A stretch of 64,000 nucleotides of DNA from contig NC_089324.1 in the NCBI RefSeq assembly GCF_036669915.1, positions 3,871,244 through 3,935,243 of the forward strand, read 5' to 3'. The notes under the pieces were generated by a model. It did not search any database. It was not told where the DNA came from and saw only the letters and a program-made list of their open reading frames with translations. Within the stretch, counting starts at the first letter, position 1, and each line of letters opens with the position of its first letter. Shown piece after piece: positions 53,601 to 62,484 of the stretch. Source of the DNA: Pocillopora verrucosa. Its lineage: Eukaryota; Cnidaria; Anthozoa; Scleractinia; Pocilloporidae. A program made the translations under genes and the position numbers.

Positions 53601-56232
53601 AGTAGAAATTGGTGACAGGAATGGAGAAGCAACAAGCTACAGAAACCTCGGAACTTTGTTCCAATCAATCGGTCAATATGACAAGGCCCGAGAATATCAG
53701 GAGAAAGCACTCGCTTTCAAAATAGAAATTGGTGACAGGACTGGAGAAGCAACAAGCTACGGAAACCTAGGAACTTTGTTCCAGTCACTAGGTCAATATG
53801 ACGAGGCCCGAAAATATCAGGAGAAAGCGCTCGCTATCAGAATAGAAATTGGTGACAGGAATGGAGAAGCATCAAGCTACGGAAACCTCGGAACTTTGTT
53901 CCAATCATTTGGTCAATATGAAAAGGCCCGAGAATATCACGAGAAAGCACTCCCTATCAGAATAGAAATTGGTGACAGGAATGGAGAAGCAACAAGCTAC
54001 GGAAACTTAGGAACTTTGTTCCAATCATTTGGTCAATATGAAAAGGTCCGAGAATATCAAGAGAAAGCACTCGCTATCAGAATAGAAATTGGTAACAGGA
54101 ATGGAGAAGCAACAAGCTACGGAAACCTAGGAACTGTGTTCGAATCACTCAGTCAATATGACAAGGCCCGAGAATATCATGAGAAAGCACTCGCTATCAG
54201 TATAGAAATTGGTGACAGGAATGGAGAAGCAACAATCTATGGAAACCTAGGAATTTTGTTCCAATTACTTGGTCAATATGACAAGGCCCGAGGATATCAG
54301 GAGAAAGCACTCGCTATCAATATAAAAATTGGTGACAGGAATGGAGAAGCAACAATCTATGGAAACCTCACAACTTTGTTTTTCTCACTTGGCAAGTATG
54401 CAAAGGCCGAAGACTATCTTAAGAAGGCAATGGCAGTTAGAAAGTGTATTGCTGATAGAAGCGGAGAAGCAGAAGATTACAGACACCTTGGTCTAATTTC
54501 TCTTAAGCGCGGTGAATATGACAAGGCTCAGGAATACTTTGAGAAAGCCCTTACAATTGACATGGAAATCGGTGAGAGAGAAGGAGTAGTACTCAACTAC
54601 AACTATTTAGGTTTGTGTTTCCAATCGCTTGGTAAATATGACATGGCCGAAGAATACATTAAGCAGACTCTCCTATTAAGTAAGGATATTGGACACAACT
54701 TGAACGAGTTTCACTGTCTTTGTCATCTATCGGCGTTAAAGGTGTCACAAGGTCGTCTTGAAGAGGCTTCTTCGTATCTTTTTCAAGGCATCCAAAAGTT
54801 CGAAACTTTGAGAGGTTTTCTTAAAGAAAGCGATCAGTTTCAGATATTTCTTTTAGAAAAGCACGGCACCTTTCCCTACAACTTGTTCAGTAGGTTGCTT
54901 TCTTCCACTGGAAAGCCGCAAGATGCCCTTTACGTCGAAGAGCTGAGAAGGGCAAAAGGCCTGGCCGACTTGATGGCAACTCAGTACTCTGTTCAAGAGC
55001 AGATCTCAAGCGATCCACAATCTTGGTGTGGCATTCAAGGGATCATCACAAAAGAAGCAGACTGTGCATGCCTGTACATTTCGGTTGGTAAAAATGAGGT
55101 ACGGTTTTGGATCATTAAAGCAACGGGAGCTATTCATTTTTCAGAAAAGAAAGTGAACCTGGACCAAAACCAGGTGACCGGAATAGTCCCTGATTTAGAT
55201 GAGTATTTTAAAGAAGCCTTCCGCAGTTACGCCATTTTACCAGAACAGAAATGCGAAGATCGATCTTTAGATGACACCGAACTGATGTCACTTCACTACG
55301 ACAACCGCTCAGTCCTGCGTGACTATGATGCCGAAGATTTCAAAACAAGTCTTCACTTGTGTTACAAGATAATCATCGCTCCTGTGGCCAGTTTACTGAA
55401 GCAGCCCGAGATCATAATTGTCCCTGATTCCTGTGTGTACCAAGTGCCATTTGCAGCCTTGGCTGACGAAGGAGGCAAGTATTTATCAGAGACATGCAGG
55501 ATTCGGCTGATTCCCTCTCTCACGACTCTCAAGTTTGTTCAAGACAGTCCTCCAGACTATCACAGTCAGACCGGGGCACTGATAGTGGGTGACCCTGTGG
55601 TTGGAAAGGTGATTCACAAGGGAAGGCTCAGAAATATAACACCATTGTCGTGTGCAAGAAAGGAAGCAGAGATGATTGGAAGACTTCTTGGGGTAACGCC
55701 TTTGATAGGAGACTCCGCGAAAAAGCATTCTGTACTCCAATCGATGAAGTCAGTGAGCCTGATACACATTGCTGCCCATGGTGATGCAGAAAGAGGGGAG
55801 ATTGCTCTTTCTCCTGAGCACCCTTCCCCACTCCCACCTTTTCCTCGAGAAGAAGATTATCTTTTGACGATGGCGGATATTTCAAAAACTCAGTTGCGAG
55901 CTAAACTAGTGGTGCTTAGTTGTTGCCACAGTGCTCGTGGACAGATTAGAACCGAGGGAGTTATTGGAATTGCCCGAGCGTTCTTAGGATCCGGAGCTCG
56001 TTCAGTGTTAGCGGCACGATGGGCTCTGGACGACACAGCCACAGAGCAGTTCATGACTTGTTTCTACAAACATTTGTTCAGCGGTGAAAGCGCCAGTGAA
56101 TCTCTCCACAAGGCCAGGAAGTGGATGAGAAATAACGGCTTTGACAAAGTTTCTCAATGGGCGCCATTTATGATCATTGGCGACAACGTGACATTTGATT
56201 TTAGAAATTGGCCGGTGCCCAGCGCACCTTAA
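50680..56232 (+). CDS. TPR-CHAT protein: long run of 40-residue TPR units plus caspase-like CHAT peptidase domain
   Basis: An uninterrupted, intronless ORF of 1850 residues. From residue 28 there are about 34 units of exactly 40 residues (120 nt), without a single indel up to about residue 1387. The consensus holds GEATSYGNLGTLFQSLGQYD, KAREYQEKALAIRIEIGDRN. The first 30 or so are nearly identical in DNA and the last four have diverged. After a linker (EELRRAKGLADLMATQ, about 1417-1432) comes a CHAT domain with PDSCVYQVPFAAL (about 1584), SLIHIAAHG (candidate catalytic His1700) and LVVLSCCHSARG (candidate catalytic Cys1749, at the place of the usual LSAC). It ends with GARSVLAARWALDD and SQWAPFMIIGD. 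CHAT is related to caspases and separase; the TPR part would bind a partner. Substrate and role are unknown. An immune or cell-death role is inference from prokaryotic TPR-CHAT proteins. Confidence 0.93.
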   Translation: MESRKLYESATKIMKTMGNTHGQALCYAKLGVMLQSYSQYDKAREYQEKALAINIEIGDRDGEATSYGNLGALFQSLGQYDKAREYQEKALAFKIEIGDRNGEATSYGNLGTLFQSLGQYDKAREYQEKALAIKIEIGDRNGEATSYGNLGTLFQSLGQYHKAREYQDKALAIRIEIGDRNGEATSYRNLGTLFQSLGQYEKAREYQEKALAFNIDIGDRNGEATSYGELGALFQALGQYDEARKYQEKALATNIEIGDRNGEATSYGNLGFLFRSSGQLDNAREYQEKALAIRIEIGDRNGEATSYGNLGTLIRSSGQYDQAREYQKKALAIRIEIGDRNGEATSYGNLGTLFQSLGQYEKAREYQEKALAIRIEIGDRNGEATSYGNLGTLFQSLGQYHKSREYQEKALGINIDTGDRNGEATSYGNLGTLFRSSGQYDKAREYQEKALAINIDIGDRNGEATSYGELGALFQALGQYDKARKYQEKALATNIVIGNRNGEATSYGNLGFLFRSSGQLDNAREYQEKALAIRIEIGDRNGEATSYGNLGALFQSLGQYDKAREYQEKALGINIDTGDRNGEATSYGKLGTLFHSLGQYDKAREYLKKALATNIEIGDRNGEATSHGNLGTLFQSLGQYDKAREYLEKATAINIEIGDRNEEATNYGNLGTLFQSLGQYDKARKYHEKALAIKIEIGDRNGEATSYGNLGTLFQSLGQYDKAREYQEKALAFKIEIGDRNGEATNYGNLGTLFQSLGQYDKARKYHEKALAISIEIGDRNGEATNYGNLGTLFQSLGQYDKAREYQEKALAFKIEIGDRNGEATNYGNLGTLFQSLGQYDKARKYHEKALAISIEIGDRNGEATNYGNLGTLFQSLGQYDKARKYHEKALAIRIELGDKNGEASGYGNLGTLLQLLGQYDKAREYQEKALAISREIGDRNGEATRYGNLGTLFQLLCQYEKAREYQEKALVKRVEIGDRNGEATSYRNLGTLFQSIGQYDKAREYQEKALAFKIEIGDRTGEATSYGNLGTLFQSLGQYDEARKYQEKALAIRIEIGDRNGEASSYGNLGTLFQSFGQYEKAREYHEKALPIRIEIGDRNGEATSYGNLGTLFQSFGQYEKVREYQEKALAIRIEIGNRNGEATSYGNLGTVFESLSQYDKAREYHEKALAISIEIGDRNGEATIYGNLGILFQLLGQYDKARGYQEKALAINIKIGDRNGEATIYGNLTTLFFSLGKYAKAEDYLKKAMAVRKCIADRSGEAEDYRHLGLISLKRGEYDKAQEYFEKALTIDMEIGEREGVVLNYNYLGLCFQSLGKYDMAEEYIKQTLLLSKDIGHNLNEFHCLCHLSALKVSQGRLEEASSYLFQGIQKFETLRGFLKESDQFQIFLLEKHGTFPYNLFSRLLSSTGKPQDALYVEELRRAKGLADLMATQYSVQEQISSDPQSWCGIQGIITKEADCACLYISVGKNEVRFWIIKATGAIHFSEKKVNLDQNQVTGIVPDLDEYFKEAFRSYAILPEQKCEDRSLDDTELMSLHYDNRSVLRDYDAEDFKTSLHLCYKIIIAPVASLLKQPEIIIVPDSCVYQVPFAALADEGGKYLSETCRIRLIPSLTTLKFVQDSPPDYHSQTGALIVGDPVVGKVIHKGRLRNITPLSCARKEAEMIGRLLGVTPLIGDSAKKHSVLQSMKSVSLIHIAAHGDAERGEIALSPEHPSPLPPFPREEDYLLTMADISKTQLRAKLVVLSCCHSARGQIRTEGVIGIARAFLGSGARSVLAARWALDDTATEQFMTCFYKHLFSGESASESLHKARKWMRNNGFDKVSQWAPFMIIGDNVTFDFRNWPVPSAP
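50761..54840 (+). repeat. in-frame 120-bp tandem repeat array (about 34 units)
   Basis: Units start at 50761, 50881, 51001 and so on every 120 bp with no length change. Higher-order copies are visible: 51361-51600 recurs 720 bp later at 52081-52320 with only a few differences. A 240-bp pair alternating AAATATCATGAG and AGAATATCAGGAG units recurs from 52681 to 53400. Confidence 0.95.
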
Positions 56233-56666
56233 GAGCAATGACTTTGATAAAACCTCTGTAGCAGAATGAACTGAACTTAGTAAAGCTCGGAACTATTTAA
56301 TTACTAGCCTGTAGAAAGAGGACGCCATCTGCGAAGGACAACTCGGACCGATACACGAAGGAAAGCATTTCTGTAAAATGCTCCTCAGACCTCTCTCTTT
56401 ATAAGAATTCCGAAGTTAAAAAAAACTCCAATTTTTTTTTGAGTCACTCATTTCGCCAAGCAAAGTATGACAATGTTTAGGTTTCGAACACAATTAGTTC
56501 GTCAAGGAAAGAAAAATTTTCATCGTTTTTCAAAGGTGATTAGCTACTCAATTCAAGAGACTTTTAAACACATGTGTAACTTGGAAAATAAGTTTTTTCT
56601 AGGCTTAAATTTTTGGAAATTTCTTGCAAACCTTTTGTCGAGAAATATTGTGGTTTAACATGCCAA

Positions 56667-56672
56667 AATAAA
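56667..56672 (+). promoter_or_regulatory. candidate polyadenylation signal of the TPR-CHAT gene
   Basis: AATAAA 435 bp after the stop codon. Confidence 0.45.
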
Positions 56673-56763
56673 GACATTTAAAGAAAAGAAAAAATAGATA
56701 CACATGTATTATAATGAAAACCCTTGCATTCTCATAGATACCTCTGTAATTCTATCAATTTAA

Positions 56764-56966
56764 CCCTTTAACCCCTAAGAGTGACTAGAATCTAATTTCT
56801 CTTTACAGTATCACTCCTGAATCAAACATTAAGGTCATGAGAGTAATGGAATGATCCACAAGTACAGGAGCTCTTGATTATTAGGCAAAATCTCCTTGTC
56901 AGCACCCTTGGAAATGTCTAGAAAACAGTATGGAGAATATGCATACTGATGTTAGGGTGTAAAGGG
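56764..56966 (+). repeat. TTAA MITE family B, intact reference copy
   Basis: Perfect TTAA on both sides (56760-56763 and 56967-56970), left end CCCTTTAACCCCTAAGAGTG and right end GTTAGGGTGTAAAGGG; 203 bp. The best copy in the window for defining family B. Confidence 0.85.
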
Positions 56967-57139
56967 TTAATCGATAGCCCTATGCGTAGATACTGTTGTA
57001 TCCTCACACAGACTCTTGTATGCTTATAGATACTTTTGTATACTCATTATCCTTCACTTTCCCTCTGCTGCCTCTGTTTCGCTCCGTTTTATCAAGTGAA
57101 CGTCTCGAAAAGGTTCATTTATTACCAAAAGAAAATTTA

Positions 57140-58570
57140 TGTTGGGGATTGCACTTTGTTGACCAACAAACTGCACTCTAACAGGTCTGTCACAAATGGT
57201 TACCCCTCTTATGAACGGCTCCACATTCTCTGCCTCCGGTGAGTAAGAGATGTCAAACTGCTGCACGATTCTGGCCATCAGCAAATGGAGCTCTAACTCG
57301 GAAATACGTCGACCGAGGCACATACTCGTTCCGAATCCAAATGGAAGAGAAGCGAAAGCTTTTGCTGATTTGATTCAAGCGGTATCTTTGTTTCGCAACC
57401 ATCTCTCCGGTTTAAACGTTTCAGCATCTTCAAATATACTCTCATCTCGCCCCATTCGGTGAACAAGGAACTCAACTTGAGCAGTGCCCCCAGGGATATG
57501 GTAGCCCCCCTAATATTATGTCTTCTTTCGGTCTTCGAAGGATAGCAGAGAGAACAGGATATAGGCAGAGGGTCTCTCGTAACCAGGCCCTCGGGTATGG
57601 CCTACGAGAGGGCGTTTCCGACGTTGCAAAGGTAGAATTTCCTACCAGGTCATCCTTCGTCAGCTTTCCGCTGGCCAGAGCCAGCTCGGTCACGCTCTGT
57701 TTCCTTTGATGGCTTGCATGACTTCTCCTCCAGTTCCTTGATTCTTCTCCCGATAAATAGTTCGGCGTACTCGTACATCGTGTCAAAATTATCGAAAAAA
57801 CTTTTTAAATTTCTGGGTCTCGTAGATCTTGTAAAACCAAGTAGGAAAAAACCGACCTCGAACGCATTCACCAGATATAATCCGACGGCTTTTATGAAGG
57901 TCTGTTCCTCTTTGATTATTTCCTCTTCAAGACAACCAAACCTTTTGTCAAACAACATCTCCGCCACAGACTCAAACGACCATTTCAAAAGTTAATTATC
58001 GAGTTCACAAACTTCGTTTTCTTTCTCTGACCCACTAGGCTCTCGAACTGATGATTGTAATCGGTGAGTAAAATCGCCGATAATTTTATTGAAAACCGGA
58101 GTATAGTCGGCTACTTCTTTCGGTCGAAGCATTCTTTTGCTCAGGACGCTTCGTAGCTTGTACCATTCTCCACCATCGGCCAAAAAAACAAAAACAAAAA
58201 TTTTTTCTTCCTTTTCTCCCGGTAGAAATTTAGAGACGGAAACTTAATAATGTCGACGCCTGGTAGTTTGTTGCAGAATACTTTCACATATTTCTTGACA
58301 TTTTCTGCTTGGATTTCATAAAATCGCTTTCCAACGGGCAGACCTTTCGTTCCCACGAAGAACGTTCAAGCTGTTACGAAAACTGGAAGACGGAGCGGAC
58401 CTGGATTTCTGAAAAAGGTTTTGTATTTGGTGCATCTTCGACTGAAATGGACAAAAGAGAACACATTGATGTCGATGGCAGAAAACCACGGAGACCATGG
58501 TTTTGTTTGAGCATGAACAAAATGAGACAACGAGAGAGGGATTACTTTTCGTTCTAACAATAAAGGCCAT
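57140..58570 (-). pseudogene. cytochrome P450 pseudogene (mitochondrial-clan-like), intronless and disrupted
   Basis: Minus-strand fragments in P450 order lie in several frames: an N-terminal piece (GLPVGKRFYEI region, 58200-58350), helix C with WYKLR (58000-58180), WSFESVAEMLFDKRFG (about 57970), then KLTKDDLVGNS near 57630. The central part carrying the helix I AGxxT motif is missing. A K-helix piece (RETLCLYP) has Cys in place of the ExxR Arg. FKPERW follows, then an in-frame TGA near 57380, then the haem loop FGFGTSMCLGRRI with its Cys. Frameshifts, a deletion and a stop make it non-functional. The lack of introns suggests a retrocopy, or an intron-poor family. The mitochondrial-clan assignment is by general resemblance only. 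Confidence 0.85.
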
Positions 58571-59337
58571 CTCAAAGAACTTCAGCTATCATAGCTCCGT
58601 AGATGAAAGGAATCATTCGCACAAGTATGGAACCTGGATTTGACGTAGCGAAGATCTATAAGATTTTGATAACTAGAGAATGGCCACGCACTCCACAGCG
58701 GGGTAACGCAACGGGCCAACTCAACAATTCGTTACGTAATCCAAGGTTCACCAACACAGTGGAGTACTTCAATAACGACAACATCAGTTAAGCTAAAGTT
58801 TCAGCAAACTTGAGCTACACATCCTGTGCGTATAAATCAACGTAACTGAAAGGCACAAGACAGGGATATTTTAACTTGAAATTGTCCACACATTTTCGAA
58901 AACTTGCATAAACCTGAAATGGGTCTTTTCAGACAGCCCACTTCTTATGGTTTCTTTGTTATCTATGGATAAACCTATAACTCATTTAGCGTTGAGGTAG
59001 ATAGTAGTTTCACTGGAAACTTTGCCTCTTTATCGTTGTTCTCACCCCAACTTTTTTTTTAAGGTGGTCACCTAACTTTGTGAACGCTGTTTGTATTTTT
59101 CAGTAACCAGCTGCCGCTTGCTGAGAAGAGACTAATAAGTTTGTGAGCGAGGTTATTCATCAGTGGTTTTGAGAAACTGTTGTGCGTCGTCGGCGGGAAA
59201 GTGGGTCAAAGTGAAACAATTCGTTGGTTATCTAAAACTGTGTACGCTGCAGCGAATATTTGAAAGCTGAGTCATTTCGAATATTAAATTCCTATTAAAT
59301 TCCTATTAAATACCTGATTAAATACCGGATTAAATAC
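58571..59337. other. spacer without recognised features
   Basis: I see no exon, repeat family or RNA gene here. A short imperfect period-12 tandem (TTAAATACCGGA-like, about 59283-59337) abuts the next exon remnant. Confidence 0.5.
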
Positions 59338-59835
59338 CTGAAGGATTTTCAGAAGCGTTATCCTCTGCTCTATAGTCTCCGCCCACACCATCAATCTGGA
59401 CAGCCTGAATGCCTGGTCACTGTGCACCAACCCTCTGTGTTCACCCAGAAGTTTCTCAACCTCATCTTCCAACTTGAATCAAAATTAGAGAATAATGTAT
59501 TTTGAGTTAAAAAATAAATTGTAATAACAGTTTTTTAAAACAGCAAAAAAGTTGCCGCAAATTTCATTTGCAAATTTATATCATAGACATCAATTTGCAG
59601 TCTGGTTGGTGAAATAATATTGGATTTCTTCTATCCTTTTGTTAGATCACGTTTTCTAAACCTGCCTCAAATTTGACAAAAGAGGCGACACATTTTTAGG
59701 CCAAAGGGAGTTTCCATTTGACAGGTTCCGTGTTTGCTTTTCACGTCTCCTCCTTGGGGAGCTTGTGATAAGTGGGGTTGCTTAAATTGAGAAAAAACAG
59801 AAAAGCCTGAATTACAAAAAAAACATGTGACCTTA

Positions 59836-60247
59836 ACCCTTTACAGTCTAACATCAGTTTGCATATTCTCCCCACTGTTCTCTAAACATTCCTAAGGTGC
59901 TGATTAGGAGAATTTGTTTAACAATCAAGAGCTTCTTCTATTGATAATCATTTCTTTTATTCTCATGACATTAGCCCTTCAACTCCCAAGATCTGATTGT
60001 TAATTCTCCTCCCTAGCTGCTAAACATTTCCTTGTAAAATTAGTTACAAGAATTTGATGCTAGATCAAGATAAAAACTTAAACCTGATAAGTTTGAGTTT
60101 TCTCATTATTGCTTTACTGGATAATGTAAGGATATTAAGGGGAGACATTCCATGTTCATTACCTCTGGGAGTTAAAGGTTAATGCACAATTCAGGGGTGA
60201 TATTTTAAGGAGAAAGTAAATGCTGGTCACTCTTAGGGGTTAAAGGA
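59836..60247 (-). repeat. TTAA MITE family B with family C nested inside
   Basis: Family B in reverse orientation is split at its internal CATTAA site by a family C copy (59975-60178). The insertion is bordered by TTAG on the left (59971-59974) and TTAA on the right (60179-60182). Family B resumes with TTCAGGGGTGATATTTTAAG and ends GGGGTTAAAGGATTTAA. Confidence 0.85.
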
Positions 60248-60639
60248 TTTAAGTATGGCTGTTGATGTGTTTTCTTTCAGTTTCCTCTCAATATATCTAC
60301 AGTAGTTTACTTCAGGAAAAGAAGTGAAAAGCTGGCTTTATGAACCATATTATAAAATGGTAAAATGGACTGAACAGTTACATTACCTTTTGAGTTTCAC
60401 AGTCTGAGTCACAGCTGTAGTTGATAGACTAAGACAATTAAGTTCCCCTTGTAGGTGGCATCAATTAACTACACAAAGAAGAATTTTAAGAAGCTATAAC
60501 TCATTAAGCGACAAAATCATATAATATTATGATTTGTCCACCTCCATGTTTCATACTTCAATAAAATATTTAATATTTCAGCTAAAAGGAAGGGCACTGT
60601 TTTTAGAGGGTGCTTACTATCCTCATGTACTGATTCCAC

Positions 60640-60800
60640 TATGGTTGCAACTTAAAAAGTTGTAAATAAATTGGCATAGAAACAGGTTTTCCTTGTATCC
60701 CTATTATTTAGGAAAGTAAGGGAGGAGGGCCGGGGGAAGGCACTTCTTTTAAGATGGGCAATTATGGCCTACTGGAATGGAAACTTATTTAGGAGAGAAC
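60640..60800 (+). repeat. dispersed repeat, partner of 4620-4790
   Basis: CAGGTTTTCCTTGTATCCCT, TATTTAGGAAAGTAAGGGAG and CTTATTTAGGAGAGAACT correspond to the copy at 4.7 kb. Confidence 0.55.
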
Positions 60801-60997
60801 TTAGAAAAGGTTAAGATTTCCACTCCTTACCTCATTGGCTCTCAATGTCATGAAATATTAACTGTAGTGACTTTTGTTTTCTCTGTCATAATGCTCTGCT
60901 CTCTCCTGAAAATCTTTGTAGTTCATGACTTCTCCATAGTACTCCATAACAAACTGGTTCCTGAACAGTGTTAGAAGAGCAAATTTTAGAGGAGGAG

Positions 60998-61489
60998 GAG
61001 GATCTTCTAATTTCATCTTTCCACCGCAGTGCAAATATGTGAATTTTCATATATCTAAAATCTTCATTCACTCGGATGTTTATTTCTACCCAATTCATTG
61101 ACCAGCTCCCAGTTGGCTTGTTAGCTCAATTGGTAGAGCGCTGCACCGGTATCGCAGAGGTCATGGGTTCAAATCCCGTACGGGCCTGAAATTTTTTTCA
61201 GGTCCTACTTACAACTACTAGTTTCAGTAGTGTTCTTAGCTGCGAGGATCTTCTAATTTCATCTTTCCACCGCAGTGCAAATATGTGAATTTTCATATAT
61301 CTAAAATCTTCATTCACTCGGATGTTTATTTCTACCCAATTCATTGACCAGCTCCCAGTTGGCTTGTTAGCTCAATTGGTAGAGCGCTGCACCAGTATCG
61401 CAGAGGTCATGGGTTCAAATCCCGTACGGGCCTGAAATTTTTTTCAGGTCCTACTTACAACTACTAGTTTCAGTAGTGTTCTTAGCTGC
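60998..61489 (+). mobile_element. tandemly duplicated tRNA-derived SINE-like unit (2 x 246 bp)
   Basis: Two copies with a period of 246 bp, each starting GAGGATCTTCTAATTTCATC and ending at the next GAGGATC word; a third start word follows at 61490. Each contains a 73-nt tRNA-like segment (61115-61187 and 61361-61433). Acceptor stem GGCTTGT/ACGGGCC pairs with two G-T pairs. A box TAGCTCAATTGG and B box GGTTCAAATCC are intact. The anticodon stem has an A-C mismatch and position 33 is C, not T, so it is probably not a working tRNA. The two copies differ at one anticodon base (GGT versus AGT). Confidence 0.75.
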
Positions 61490-61555
61490 GAGGATCTTCT
61501 AATTTCAGCAAATTTTAATTAAGCATCAAAAGTACTGTGATCTGGGATTGTTCTG

Positions 61556-61740
61556 TTTTAGCTTTACTTTGCTCTGTGATTGGTCCAGAAAATTTGTGCC
61601 ACTCTCTCAACCAATCAGATGCACTCTCTTGCATTTTCCTACACATTGGGCAATTTGGTTCATTTTACTTTGAGTTCTCATTGACTCTTCAGGGTATTTT
61701 CCTTTCCCCTGATTGGCCAACATGATTTCCTTCACTGAAA
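61556..61740 (+). repeat. CCAAT-rich dispersed repeat
   Basis: CTCTGTGATTGGTCCAGAAA, CAACCAATCAGATGCACTCT and TCTTCAGGGTATTTTCCTTT match the 40345 and 41030 copies. Confidence 0.6.
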
Positions 61741-61937
61741 TCAGATTTTGGGAGTTAAAGGGCTAAAATACCCATTATCTTGGTTGGCTGCTCTGTTGGG
61801 CTTATTGCAATCACCCTTTATTTGGTACTAAATTACATACAAGGAGGCATGCAAGTGCATTGCCAAGATCTTTTGGCAACTCATTTCAGCTGAAAAATTC
61901 CTTAATGGTCAAATAAGCTACAATTTATGTCATCATT

Positions 61938-62075
61938 AGTGCATTATAATGAGCCACTACTCAACAATTTGTCATGTATCCATTATTTCATTTTGCCTAA
62001 GTGTTTAACACTTAAGACAAAATGAAATGATGGATACATGACAAATTGTTGAGTAGTGGCTCATTATAATGCACT
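61938..62075. repeat. near-perfect long palindrome (foldback hairpin)
   Basis: A left arm of about 58 bp (from AGTGCATTATAATGAGCC) is repeated in inverted form to 62075. The centre CTAAGTGTTTAACACTTAAG is itself palindromic, so the whole stretch could form one hairpin with a 3-nt loop. No coding frame. Confidence 0.85.
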
Positions 62076-62189
62076 TAGGATGACTTAAATTGTAGCGAGG
62101 ATTCCAGCTCAGATCTGGATGAATCAATGGAAGACATCACACATTGTCTAACCCTTTAAAGTTATGAGAACTCGCTATTCTGAATAATA

Positions 62190-62484
62190 CTGGAGAGCAT
62201 TACAGGAAGCCTACAAGTGTTATGATGAACACAATAAACACATCTTTGCTAATCTTAAGGCTGAACCTGACAATCCCTTTGACAAAAATGCAATCACAGT
62301 ACATGTAATGTCTTACTCAGACTATGAAAAAGTTGGCTACTTACCCACTGAATTAACAAGACTTGTACATTCCCTACTTAAGGATCCAAAACTGGAGGTG
62401 ACAGTGAAGCAAATCAGGTTTTGTACTACGCTTCTTATGATTGGTTTTTGCTTAACAATTGAAATTTCCAGAACTGGTCTTTGA
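62190..62484 (+). pseudogene. HIRAN-like domain fragment
   Basis: After a TAA just upstream there is an open frame with no ATG at its start. It reads YWRALQEAYKCYDEH, then AEPDNPFDKNAITVHVM, DYEKVGYLPTELTRL, LEVTVKQIRF, and stops near 62484. The arrangement [acidic-Pro-Asn-Pro-xx-Asp-xx-Ala-Ile-x-Val] followed by VGYLP is typical of HIRAN-like domains, which bind DNA ends in the HLTF family. No helicase partner domain is present. It starts 115 bp after the palindrome and could be cargo of, or host for, a transposon. Confidence 0.6.

Larger units (their letters stand above)
59338..60960 (-). pseudogene. SETD2-like histone H3K36 methyltransferase remnant (three exon pieces)
   Basis: Three minus-strand pieces in gene order. 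60872-60960 encodes NQFVMEYYGEVMNYKDF..., the start of a SET domain. About 60387-60430 encodes SINYSCDSDCETQK before a GTAATG donor, matching the SET-domain NHSC block but with Tyr instead of the conserved His, and its upstream frame is broken. 59338-59472 is a clean 45-codon stretch (LEDEVEKLLGEHRGLVHSDQ ... RLSRLMVWAET) between AG and GT, matching the segment after SET/post-SET in SETD2. The SET core between the first two pieces is missing. Two TTAA MITEs sit between the second and third. Likely a decayed partial duplicate; a diverged real gene extending outside is less likely. Confidence 0.7.

Noticed and set aside
50761-54840. CRISPR or satellite array
   Set aside because: The 120-bp repeats are in frame and encode TPR units within one ORF. 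There are no unique spacers.
55486-56238. Minus-strand ORFs under the CHAT domain
   Set aside because: Shadow frames of the CHAT coding sequence. The similar minus-strand frame near 46.8 kb is likewise explained by the CHAT fragment there.
58309-58557. Plus-strand 82-codon ORF over the P450 pseudogene
   Set aside because: Antisense to the decayed P450 N-terminal part, with no family features.
61115-61187. Functional tRNA-Thr gene
   Set aside because: Anticodon-stem mismatch and C at position 33, with the unit embedded in a duplicated repeat. More likely a SINE head.
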